A stretch of DNA of 64,000 nucleotides from Mariniblastus sp. Its GTDB lineage: Bacteria > Planctomycetota > Planctomycetia > Pirellulales > Pirellulaceae. The stretch spans positions 1 through 64,000 of the forward strand of contig JAKVBF010000013.1 of NCBI GenBank assembly GCA_022447555.1. Direction: 5' to 3'. A program made the position numbers and the translations under genes. Shown piece after piece: positions 46,447 through 54,836 of this stretch; positions within the stretch are counted from its first letter, which is position 1; each line of letters starts with the position of its first letter. Below the pieces are notes generated by a model that saw only the letters and a list, made by a program, of their open reading frames with translations, did no database searches and was not told the DNA's origin.

Positions 46447-47718
46447 TCAGGTCCAGTTGAGATACGAAGCTTGTACGCTTTGGCGTGACAGAATCAGAAC
46501 CACTCGATTACCGTCTGTGTAATAGGGATCCCCGGTCAAATTATGACGCGGGTCATCCTCGCCTGCAGCTTCCACTCCCGGGAGATGCGCAACGCGGCTA
46601 ACCCGAAGACTGTCAATTAGAAAATCCGTTACGTAGTCACGAGATTCGTCGACGTCGGGATCGATTTTATGAGTCGTAAGATTCCACGTTTTGACGGTAA
46701 GTCGAACCCCGATGTCACGGCTGATCTGCCCCATCCATACCGGCTGCTGCTCGAACGACAAGGGTGTTTGCCAAAGCCGCAGATGGATCCTTTCATTTAT
46801 ACAAGAACGGGCTTTCTGTAGTGCGAGATCTTGCATTTTACCTTTGACGAACAATGAGCTAACGGGAGAGTACCGATACTCGGCGTCAAACAGAAAGGCC
46901 CGCCCTGTCTTCAAACAAGTCTTTAAATTAACGGCTTCGGCTTCGTCCCAACGACCACCGAAACACTGACGAATTGTTCTGTGATCCCCAATCACGACCA
47001 TATTTAACGGATCGCCTTCGTTCGTTCCCAATAGATTTGTCGTGCAACGGGGAAATTCTTTGATCCATTTCTTGAGAGCTTCCTCACCCACTTCTTGTCG
47101 GTTTTTTTCCTCAACAGGCTCTACCGCATCGCGTACCGCTAGTCCGGGCACCTGAAACGAAAAGGCAAACTCACACATATGTTCTTGGGCCAAAAACCTA
47201 GCTTTCACATTTTTAGTCCCTTCGTCCAGCGAAGAGAAAACCACACCCGTTCGTTTGGTGCCCGGTGAAATGGGACCAAACCGGAAACTCTGTTTTTTAA
47301 ACAGTCCGTTCATACGCCGATTGGCAGACCTCGCACCGATTAGCTTAAAAGGCAGCAATGGCAACAGCGGCAGGAATAGCCAAGCTAACAAGCCAAAACT
47401 AAGCACTCTACGACCGATCGAATAATGACAAGCGTAGGCTGCCTCTAAGGGCGTGTAGTAGCTAGGATCAATGCTAAAAAAGTCCAAACGGTAAACATCG
47501 TTTGATTTGTTCTCGCAATCGAACCAGATCGGCTGGAGGCCACGATGTGCCATCGAGGTCCCAAAGAACTGCTTACTCTCTCGATCGCTCATCACCGCGA
47601 CTGTCACGGACAAGCCTTCTTTTTCCTGCTGTTGAGAACGCTTAAGAAATGAACGCTCCGCAGGATTCGGCTCGTAACTCACCGTAAAAAGGCGAGCCAA
47701 TTGGGGAAGAAGCTTCAT
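46447..47718 (-). CDS. LssY C-terminal domain membrane protein
   Basis: 423 residues. One hydrophobic segment (about 100-125, LLAWLFLPLLPLLPFKLIG) anchors it. The C-terminal half matches the LssY_C pattern: GDPLNMVVIG, RWDEAEAVNL, YRYSPVSSLFVKGKMQDLALQKAR, RIHLRLWQTP, and KIDPDVDESRDYV. LssY_C domains occur in envelope proteins of unknown function, some near DedA/PAP2 domains. Upstream on the same strand, 205 bases away, is the retron-like RT gene, so an association with it is possible but unproven. The next gene downstream (GH16) is unrelated. Confidence 0.8.
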   Translation of the reverse strand: MKLLPQLARLFTVSYEPNPAERSFLKRSQQQEKEGLSVTVAVMSDRESKQFFGTSMAHRGLQPIWFDCENKSNDVYRLDFFSIDPSYYTPLEAAYACHYSIGRRVLSFGLLAWLFLPLLPLLPFKLIGARSANRRMNGLFKKQSFRFGPISPGTKRTGVVFSSLDEGTKNVKARFLAQEHMCEFAFSFQVPGLAVRDAVEPVEEKNRQEVGEEALKKWIKEFPRCTTNLLGTNEGDPLNMVVIGDHRTIRQCFGGRWDEAEAVNLKTCLKTGRAFLFDAEYRYSPVSSLFVKGKMQDLALQKARSCINERIHLRLWQTPLSFEQQPVWMGQISRDIGVRLTVKTWNLTTHKIDPDVDESRDYVTDFLIDSLRVSRVAHLPGVEAAGEDDPRHNLTGDPYYTDGNRVVLILSRQSVQASYLNWT

Positions 47719-47923
47719 GGGCCGGTGCCATTCGAAAAGACCATGGAAACATATATGTCTGCAAAGAAGACGGATTAGAACAACGATTGCAAAACGAGAA
47801 ACCTGCTAAACGAATTGAACTCCAGCCTTTCCCGATCGTACTGTAGAAATACTTTTGGGGGAACGCGTCGAAACCCGCCTTGCTCCTGCCTGACAGTGAA
47901 CAAGTCAAAACCACTTCCAAAGC

Positions 47924-48865
47924 TCAATCGGTTGGATCGGAGGGGGGTTCGTCCCGTTGTTGACGGACCATCTGAATCAACCCGAGCCAGCCATCAAATT
48001 GTTCGCGCGAAATCGTCGGCTGCTTGCTTCGATTTCTATCCATAGATGATTGCGCATGCAACGGCAGCCAAGCTTGGCGGCCTCGGTGGGCTACCGCCCG
48101 CAACCAGCGGCGCGTCTCGCGAGGTAGATTTACTTTCTCATTCACCACCAATCCGGTAACCGTTTGACGCTGATGTTGTCGGCGAACATCCAACTTCTTT
48201 TCTCGACTTACGTGTGGCCGAAACCCTTCGCTACGAATAATACGTAATACGACTTCAATCATATTGCGCACCGACTGAGAATCGTTGAGAGAAATCGTCA
48301 TGTCATCGGCATAACGAGTGTAAACGGCTTGGTACCGCCTTAAGTATTTGGACAATCGGGAATCGAGTGAACGACAAACCAGATTGCTTAAACACGGACT
48401 AGTCGGTGCACCCTGTGGCAATCCACTCTGATACGTGACCAATCGGGTGAGACATTCTGAAGAGGAGCGGCTCCATCCAATCACACGAAAATAGTTCTCA
48501 ACTCGCTCGGCGCTGATCGACGGGAAAAAATCCACCAAATCAATGTGAATCACGACCTCGCGCCCACAATGCCTTGCTGCATTTTTTACGAATGATTCCC
48601 CTTTTCGGAAACCGGTTGCGGCCGGATGCATTTCCAAACGACCGAGCAAACGCTTTAAAATACGACGCTGTAACCGTTTGAGGGATTCTTCTGGGGCATT
48701 GATTTTGCGGCGACCATTGCCAGATCGCTTAGCGATGAAGAACTCGTGATAGGCGACCGGGAAACGTTCCAGCTCTTCCAGTGACATACCCAATCGCCGA
48801 GCCAGTTCCTCAGGCGAATGGCCTCGTTTCACAATTCCAAGGGATTCGAGTATCCAACGAAACAC
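47924..48865 (-). CDS. Retron-type reverse transcriptase
   Basis: 313 residues. RNA-directed DNA polymerase. RT motifs in order: GRRKINAPEESLKRLQ, GFRKGESFVKNAARH containing the retron-associated NAxxH (Asn about 95), IDLVDFFPSI, LPQGAPTSPCLSNLV, catalytic RYADDMTIS (YADD about 185-188), and VTGLVVN with the retron VTG (about 236-238). The size fits bacterial retron RTs, and no maturase or endonuclease domain of group II introns is present. The frame is open to 48934, but GTG 48865 with GGGAG seven bases upstream is the clear start, because the extra codons run through a terminator-like hairpin. A structured RNA candidate lies directly upstream. No known retron effector domain is adjacent; the LssY_C gene follows after 205 bases. 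Confidence 0.92.
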   Translation of the reverse strand: MFRWILESLGIVKRGHSPEELARRLGMSLEELERFPVAYHEFFIAKRSGNGRRKINAPEESLKRLQRRILKRLLGRLEMHPAATGFRKGESFVKNAARHCGREVVIHIDLVDFFPSISAERVENYFRVIGWSRSSSECLTRLVTYQSGLPQGAPTSPCLSNLVCRSLDSRLSKYLRRYQAVYTRYADDMTISLNDSQSVRNMIEVVLRIIRSEGFRPHVSREKKLDVRRQHQRQTVTGLVVNEKVNLPRETRRWLRAVAHRGRQAWLPLHAQSSMDRNRSKQPTISREQFDGWLGLIQMVRQQRDEPPSDPTD

Positions 48866-48881
48866 AATTTGTCTCCCAAGT

Positions 48882-48915
48882 AAAAAGAGCGGACCCGAGT
48901 TTTCATCGGGTCCGC
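48882..48915 (-). terminator. Intrinsic-terminator-like hairpin between RNA candidate and RT
   Basis: Read on the minus strand: GCGGACCCGA, a seven-base loop, TCGGGTCCGC, then TC and five T. The ten-pair stem is perfect. It begins one base after the candidate a2 segment and ends 16 bases before the RT start codon. It would release the short RNA and let only readthrough transcripts express RT. Confidence 0.75.
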
Positions 48916-49037
48916 ACCGTCTTGCACAAGGCAACTAATTTCGTCCCGAAATTTGTTGCCTTCTCAATTTTCAAGCAACGACATCACGTCGCGGTCGACG
49001 AATCATCGACCTGTGCTAAACGCACCACCAAGACAGT
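48916..49037 (-). ncRNA. Candidate retron msr-msd RNA
   Basis: Minus-strand order. a1 ACTGTCTTG (49037-49029); hairpin GTGC/GCAC (49025-49013); hairpin GGTCGAT/GTCGACC (49011-48993); hairpin GCGAC/GTCGT (48992-48978); long hairpin AAGGCAAC-a-AATTTCG/CGAAATT-a-GTTGCCTT (48962-48928); a2 CAAGACGGT (48924-48916). a1 and a2 pair over nine bases with one G-U. This is the general order of retron RNAs (a1, msr hairpins, msd hairpin, a2) directly upstream of the RT. The long hairpin is certain; the a1/a2 choice could be chance, and the branching guanosine is not identified. The AT-rich DNA at about 49085-49130 may be the promoter. Confidence 0.6.
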
Positions 49038-49352
49038 AACCGTGATCCTATCCGCCGGACCAATCGGATTACAAGAAAATTACCCGGTAAAATATTATTT
49101 TCATTGAATCAATTATCCGCCCAACAAAACACTTTATTGATCTTGCAAGATGAAATCCAGTCGGGCAACTCATTCCAAACACCATGCCATTACCCCAAGC
49201 CGTTTCACGGTCTCCGAGAATCATGCCTGACGGTGGCTTGCCGTTGGTGGAGACTTCGATTTATCTTAGGGGGAATGAATTCAGTACCCTTCCTAGCCGC
49301 TTGCCGCCCTTGGCAATCCTGATCCGCCAACCTTTGGAATGAGAAGTCTGTC

Positions 49353-50717
49353 GTGCTACATATAAAACCGATCTTTGCCATTTCGTCTTTAGGTCTTGTC
49401 ATCAGCTTGGGAGCAATGGCTTCAGACCCAGCCAACCCTGGGATACCCATCCCGAATAGCGGCACGCTACCGAATGAGCTGACCGAATCGAACTTTCTTC
49501 AATGGCGCAATCATATCCAAGTCAGCGAAGCGGAACTTAGTTGGCAAAAACTTCCTTGGGAAACTAGCTTTCATGCCGGCATCGCTCAAGCCGGCAAGCT
49601 CAATAAGCCGCTGTTGTTGTGGGTCATGAATGGTCACCCGATGGGTTGCACATGAGGCAACGGCAACGTGGGCCGGCAGTCTGTCTGGACCGATGAAACC
49701 ATTCGTAAATTAATTGGCGATTTCGTTCTCGCCACGGATGAAGTCTGGCGTTTACAGGGAGGCCGGGACATGAATCAGTACCGGGCGGCGGGAGGGTCTG
49801 ACCCGGAATGCCTAGGATTTCAAGACATGGCAGCCGAGGGACATTATGGTCCCGGCGGAGGGACGAAACAGGGGATCTATGTTTGCTCACCGTCAGGAAA
49901 ATTCTTGGGCTCCATCAATTCACTCTCTCCCCAATCAGTCCGGGAAATGCTCGAACGCTCACTAAAGATCTGGCAAAATCTGCCGCAAACGGAGCGGCAA
50001 GGGAACCCACAAACGGTGCAGCCCGCGCATCGCTGGGAATGGAGTTCGCCGACGGATGGCCTTATTTTGAAAGAGACCATCCGATATCTTTCCAACGGCC
50101 CGGTCGACCAACAGAATCCCGATCATCGGTTTAACTTTGATTTTGCTTGGTTTAACGCGTTCGAGGCCAAACAGTTCCTTCCCTCCAAACCGGTTGTCGG
50201 CAAACGCCATAAAGTCCCAGAGGCGATTTATCAACGCCTAACCCAATGTCACCTGCTGAATACAGCCCATGGTGAAAGTGGAACGTATCACACCGATCAG
50301 GTTCAAGGGGAGTTGTGGGCAGAAGTTGTGAGCTTAGATGAAAATCAGATTAGGATTCAGCTCACGGGCCTGAATCAATCCAATCGAAATCGCCCCGTCA
50401 CGCACGGTCTTTCGCCGCCGGCCAAAATCACATCGGAGCTAATAGGGTTGGCTACTTGGAATCGCAAAACCCATCAATTCTTACGATTTGAACTTGTGGC
50501 AATCGGCAAAATCTTTCACCAAGTCAACCTCGAAGCAGCTCCAGACAAAATCATCGGCTGGTATTTCACCCTGGCCGATCCAGAACAGCCTTTCGAGCAG
50601 TTGCCACCCACCCACCTACGTGCTTACACCGCTGATTGGGTAGAGCAACCGCGATTCACCCTGCATGACTACCGCCCCAGCTCAAAGGAGCAAATGAAAA
50701 CGGAAGATAATCAATAG
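49353..50717 (+). CDS. Candidate selenoprotein: secreted thioredoxin-like protein with in-frame UGA
   Basis: Two open segments (49353-49655 and 49656-50717) are in the same frame, separated only by TGA 49653-49655. Read through as selenocysteine, they give 454 residues: a signal peptide (about 1-23); a region WETSFHAGIAQAGKLNKPLLLWV with the look of a thioredoxin-fold first strand; then NGHPMGCT-U-GNGNVGRQSVW, placing Sec101 in a C-T-U motif; VLATDEVWRLQGG; and a long C-terminal part ending near DYRPSSKEQ. The second segment has no plausible start or ribosome site of its own. GTG 49353 is the start. A weak stem-loop follows the UGA. A Sec decoding system cannot be checked here; a nonsense-mutated pseudogene is the alternative. 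The family is unnamed to me. Confidence 0.7.
49674..49692 (+). promoter_or_regulatory. Possible bacterial SECIS stem-loop
   Basis: Downstream of the UGA at 49653, CGGCAG (49674-49679) can pair with CTG-CCG (49685-49692, two-base bulge) around loop TCTGT. The loop is 24 bases after the UGA, inside the range known for bacterial SECIS elements. The stem is only six pairs, so this is weak support. Confidence 0.25.
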
Positions 50718-50818
50718 TCGTCCATTTACATCGAGACTCAGATGGAAAGGCTCTACAAAAAATCCAAGCAGCCTCATCGTTCTTAGAAACGGCCTGGCTA
50801 TTGAAGTGAAACAGTCTT

Positions 50819-52570
50819 TTAATTTCCGGCTGATTTCGGTCGTTGGGGCCGGTCAGGGCGAGTGTCTTCACCTCGCCCACCATAACCACCGCCACCACTG
50901 CGTCCACCACTGCGTCCACCACCGCGACCGCCGCCGCGACCGCTACTGGCTCCACCACCACCGCCACGGCTAAAAAGGGAAGAAATCCCTGAACTGAATT
51001 CATCCTTCGAGATAGCTTTATCCCCATTTTTGTCCAAGGTCTTTAGGCGATCGGCCATCCGGTTACCCTCCAGTTCGTCTTCCGTGACCGAGCCATCTTG
51101 ATTGGTATCCATACCATTGAACATGGTCATCGGATCGAATCGACTACCGCCACCACTTCCTCCCGGGCCACCGCTGGAACGGCCACCCCGATCGGCCGGA
51201 GGGGCTTCGGGTGCGTCCGGTTCACTACGGGCTGATTCAGGGGAAACCGTCTCACTTTTGTCCGTAACGCAGTAAAGATGTTTGGAGCTTCTAAGGACCA
51301 AGCAGTTATCCGCCACAGCCGGTGTGCCCCAAAAGATTTCTTTATCACCCGTGACACGATTGACCGCGACCTGTTTGAGTGTCTCGCCTGTGTCAAACAC
51401 AAACATCTGTCCGCTTCCGTTCAGGTAAAATAGCTGGTCGCCAACCACGATGGGTGATGGATAGTCGAGGGAGCCGAATCGACCTCCCGTTTGCTGACCA
51501 CCTTTAATTCGAACCTGTTCAATACGTTCGCCCGTACCGGCATCAATCACCGTTACAATTCCTCGGGACACGGAGTACAGCTTAGAATCGTATAGCACCG
51601 GCGAGGCGAAACTACCATTATCACGGCCAGTCCAAACCGTATTTGCTTTGCTCACGTCACCATTTCCACCCGCCTCCAAGGCGATGCTTCCGCCACCGCG
51701 TCCGGTCACCGCAAAAATACGATTGCCATCCAGCACAACGCTCGAATAAGCCTGTTGAGCTCCTGTAGCATCTGCAAACCAACGCAGTTTTCCCGTACCG
51801 GGATCCATTCCCCAAATCTCCTTGGCAACGCACATAACTAAGTCCGTTCGTTCGTCGTCGATTTTCACGAACGTGGGAGTTCCCCACATGCCATCCAAGC
51901 CCTGGGCTTCCTGTCGCCAAATCTCTTTGCCGGTTTTTTTATCCAGCCCAATCATTGCCTGACCCTCCGCCGACGCGGTCACGATCACCATGTTTTGGTA
52001 GACAACCGGACTGGATGATGAACCCCACTTAGCGGGGTCAGATTCGGTCCCCACATCGGCTTGCCACAATTCATTCCCGTCCATATCAAAAGCATGCACG
52101 CCGCTCTTGCCAAAAAAGGCATAGACATTCTTGCCATCCGATACCGGAGTATGAGAGGCGTAACCATGAGCGGTAACGCCAATCCCTGAATATGGATCTT
52201 CGGGAAGCGCTGCGTTCACATCTTTTTGCCACAATTTTTTCCCGGTTTTCAAATCGACACAGACCAGATGACGAACCAAATTCTCGATCTCTCCCGGCGA
52301 ATCCTGAGTCAAACCGTAACCCGAGTAACAAGTGACAAAAGCCTTTCCATCCACAATGATTGGGCTCGAGGCACCAGGGCCTGGCATTTCGGTTTTCCAT
52401 CCCAGATTGGCTTCGGGAGACCATTGAGAGGGTAGGGAACCGGCTTCGTGATTTGGGGCGACGCCAGAACCCGAAGGGCCCCGAAAACGTGACCAGTCGT
52501 CGGATAGGGTTGTGGATTGACTCAAAGCCAACAACATCAAAGTGAACGTGAATGTCAGTGTTCGGAACAT
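50819..52570 (-). CDS. Secreted PQQ-like beta-propeller with EF-hands and Arg/Gly tail
   Basis: 583 residues. The signal peptide is followed by DDWSRFRGPSGSGVAPN, the usual opening of planctomycete PQQ-like repeat proteins. Beta-propeller blades such as VCVDLKTGKKLWQKDV, IGLDKKTGKEIWRQE and GMDPGTGKLRWF run to about residue 440. Two EF-hand-like calcium loops follow (DTNQDGSVTEDEL and DKNGDKAISKDEF, about 490-530), then a Gly/Arg/Ser-rich low-complexity tail. No dehydrogenase active site is evident, so a scaffold or binding role is likelier than PQQ catalysis. Convergent with the candidate selenoprotein gene. Confidence 0.9.
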   Translation of the reverse strand: MFRTLTFTFTLMLLALSQSTTLSDDWSRFRGPSGSGVAPNHEAGSLPSQWSPEANLGWKTEMPGPGASSPIIVDGKAFVTCYSGYGLTQDSPGEIENLVRHLVCVDLKTGKKLWQKDVNAALPEDPYSGIGVTAHGYASHTPVSDGKNVYAFFGKSGVHAFDMDGNELWQADVGTESDPAKWGSSSSPVVYQNMVIVTASAEGQAMIGLDKKTGKEIWRQEAQGLDGMWGTPTFVKIDDERTDLVMCVAKEIWGMDPGTGKLRWFADATGAQQAYSSVVLDGNRIFAVTGRGGGSIALEAGGNGDVSKANTVWTGRDNGSFASPVLYDSKLYSVSRGIVTVIDAGTGERIEQVRIKGGQQTGGRFGSLDYPSPIVVGDQLFYLNGSGQMFVFDTGETLKQVAVNRVTGDKEIFWGTPAVADNCLVLRSSKHLYCVTDKSETVSPESARSEPDAPEAPPADRGGRSSGGPGGSGGGSRFDPMTMFNGMDTNQDGSVTEDELEGNRMADRLKTLDKNGDKAISKDEFSSGISSLFSRGGGGGASSGRGGGRGGGRSGGRSGGGGYGGRGEDTRPDRPQRPKSAGN

Positions 52571-52808
52571 TGTTAGATCTCGTGTTGAATGGGGCTAACG
52601 GATTGATGTGAGTGTATCACAACTGCCAGCCAACTGCCGAGACGGGTTTCTAAACAGCCTTTGGTACCACCGAAGGGATTCAACGAGTTTCTTGTACCAA
52701 GACGAAGCCGAACTCGGACTCTAGCTAGCACTAAATCAAGATTGCAGGAAGCATACCAGTTTGTCATCTTGATAATCTAAAGTGAACGGCAATCGCCTGA
52801 GAATTATA

Positions 52809-54836
52809 ATGGAATTCCGAGTTCTCAAACCCAACACGCTGACGTGGATAATCTGCGGGCTCTTCGGCACTCTCTTTTTGGGAAGCCTCCTGATTTGCGT
52901 GTGCGGGACTCGCTATCAACACACTGGCTGGATCGCAATCGACGGCCCGCTCTCCAGCGAAACAGAATCAGCAAGCGGTACACTTCGCACCTGCACAGGC
53001 CGACTCAAACACAAGAATCCATTGTTCCGCGGGAATGATTTATTCATTGTCGAAAATCCACAAATTCAAGCCACCCAGTTTATCCAATCGGCTGTTTGGG
53101 ACTCTACTAATGGACGGGGAAGAGTGAGCCTAACACTCAATGCATCAGCCGCCTCGGATCAACCCATAACGGTCCACTACCGTCTGGGAATTCGTTGGAA
53201 AAAATTACTCCCCGTTTTTCTGGTGGTACTCGCTTTGACCATGGTGATTTGCCTTTACCTTAAAATGAAAGACACACCAGAAGTCATCCACCGTCGCAGG
53301 TTGATGATTATTGCCCCGGCGATTCTTTTTCTTCTATTAATATCTTACGCCTACTGGAATTCATCCCTTGCTGGCTGGTTGTATGGTGACGAACATTTCA
53401 TCCTTTCCAGTACGGTTCAAGGCTCGCTTTTGCCATGGACCATATTTCCTGAAGCAGGCCGTTTTTTCCCTTTAGGCCTGGTCGATCTGAATCTGTTGAT
53501 ACCCTTTGGCAACAATCCATTTGCTTACACTTTTGAGCGTATCTTGCTACTCGCTGCAGTGACTTCGATTGTCTTTTTTTTGACGACACAAGCCGCAGGC
53601 ACCACCATTGGCAGCCTGCTAACGATTGCGTTTCTTCTAACGCCAGACTTGTCAAAAATTTACTCCAATGCGATTTTCCCTGAATCCCTACTGCTACCGA
53701 TTTTGGGGCTGTTTTTCCTGCTGTACTACACGGCTGCCGAAAACAACCGCCGTTCGCTTATGTGTTTAAGTTGTTTGGTCGCGAGTTTCGCGACCTATTG
53801 CAAGGAACCGGTGTTTGGACTGTTCGTTATTTTTTCACTTACCCAGCTGAGCTTGGGATACCGCCAATTGACGCCCGCACAGCGATGGACCAATGTGTAT
53901 TTGCTGCTCAACGCGGCTGTCTTCCTGATCGTATATTGGATCTTCTGTAGCGATGGAGGGAATTACGCGGACATCCGGAACGACGGAACTATTTCAACCG
54001 TTGGGCTTCTGCTCCAATATTTAACCCAACCCACTTTGGCGTTGGGGATGCTGACCGCTCTTTGGCGGCTCTTCGCAATCGTCCATCAACACGATCGCCA
54101 ATCATTGAAATACGATGGAGCTCTGTTTGCAGGATTAGCATACATGGGCGCCTACGCAATTTTAAAGCTGCAGGGTGATTACTATCTGATCCCAGCTTAC
54201 CTCTGCTTGACTTGTGCGTTCTCCGGCTATCTCAGTGGCATTCAGAAACGAATTAAGTTCAACCCAACCCAACTACCTGCTCAGACGCTGGGGCCCCGAG
54301 CACCTCTGGCCATGCCCCACCAGCTATCGGTCGCTTTCCTCTCGATTTTGCTCGCATTCGCTGCTTTTAATATACCTGGCTCCATTCACGGATTCGTCAC
54401 CAACCTTGATGGTCGCAAAGAAACTCAGCAACTCTCTGATTTATTCGTCAATTTAGAGAAGCAAGGCTTTGAGGTGTACACCTACACCCCTCCTTCAATG
54501 AGTGCCCACTCGCGGAAGCTCCAAGAATGGAGACGATTGGTACTCAACGTCTTTGATTTCAACACAAAGCGACAATCAAGCATCAAAAATATCTGGGCTC
54601 ACCGCCCCGTCCGAGAATTAACCCTTTCGGAAAAAGCCGCCATATCCAGGCGAGCAATCGTCATTCACGACCAGGCTTATTCGATTGAAGCACTGAACCA
54701 AAAACAACCCATCACCGACAGACTTGAGTTGGTTGAACAAACCCCTCATGTGATGGGTGCCCATATTTTTGCCAAACTCGACGACCACACAACGATCGAA
54801 AAAGCAGCCGGCCTAAACCCATCTCGCTTTTATTGA
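52809..54836 (+). CDS. Polytopic membrane protein, GT-C glycosyltransferase-like
   Basis: About 675 residues, with an N-terminal TM helix, an extracytoplasmic domain (about 40-130), then some ten TM helices and a soluble C-terminal part. The loop YGDEHFILSS after a TM segment resembles the acidic loop of GT-C transferases that use polyprenyl-phosphate sugars, though overall similarity is not clear. Its stop overlaps the start of the GT2 gene, and GtrA follows; the trio resembles Gtr-type glucosylation systems (GtrA flippase, GtrB prenyl-phosphate sugar synthase, variable transferase), which makes this the likely final transferase. ATG 52809 is chosen over GTG 52782. Confidence 0.8.
   Translation: MEFRVLKPNTLTWIICGLFGTLFLGSLLICVCGTRYQHTGWIAIDGPLSSETESASGTLRTCTGRLKHKNPLFRGNDLFIVENPQIQATQFIQSAVWDSTNGRGRVSLTLNASAASDQPITVHYRLGIRWKKLLPVFLVVLALTMVICLYLKMKDTPEVIHRRRLMIIAPAILFLLLISYAYWNSSLAGWLYGDEHFILSSTVQGSLLPWTIFPEAGRFFPLGLVDLNLLIPFGNNPFAYTFERILLLAAVTSIVFFLTTQAAGTTIGSLLTIAFLLTPDLSKIYSNAIFPESLLLPILGLFFLLYYTAAENNRRSLMCLSCLVASFATYCKEPVFGLFVIFSLTQLSLGYRQLTPAQRWTNVYLLLNAAVFLIVYWIFCSDGGNYADIRNDGTISTVGLLLQYLTQPTLALGMLTALWRLFAIVHQHDRQSLKYDGALFAGLAYMGAYAILKLQGDYYLIPAYLCLTCAFSGYLSGIQKRIKFNPTQLPAQTLGPRAPLAMPHQLSVAFLSILLAFAAFNIPGSIHGFVTNLDGRKETQQLSDLFVNLEKQGFEVYTYTPPSMSAHSRKLQEWRRLVLNVFDFNTKRQSSIKNIWAHRPVRELTLSEKAAISRRAIVIHDQAYSIEALNQKQPITDRLELVEQTPHVMGAHIFAKLDDHTTIEKAAGLNPSRFY

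Noticed and set aside
47642-47920. 92-codon minus-strand frame starting just after the RT stop
   Set aside because: Tempting as a small retron effector, but it starts with TTG, has no Shine-Dalgarno, looks compositionally random and overlaps the LssY_C gene.
47924-48865. Group II intron maturase or diversity-generating retroelement RT
   Set aside because: No maturase or endonuclease domain is present, no template/variable repeat pair was seen nearby, and the NAxxH and VTG motifs favour a retron RT.
50860-50970. Possible CRISPR-like or tandem repeat (cgtccaccactg units)
   Set aside because: The short repeats code for the Arg/Gly-rich tail of the PQQ-like protein; there are no spacers of constant length.
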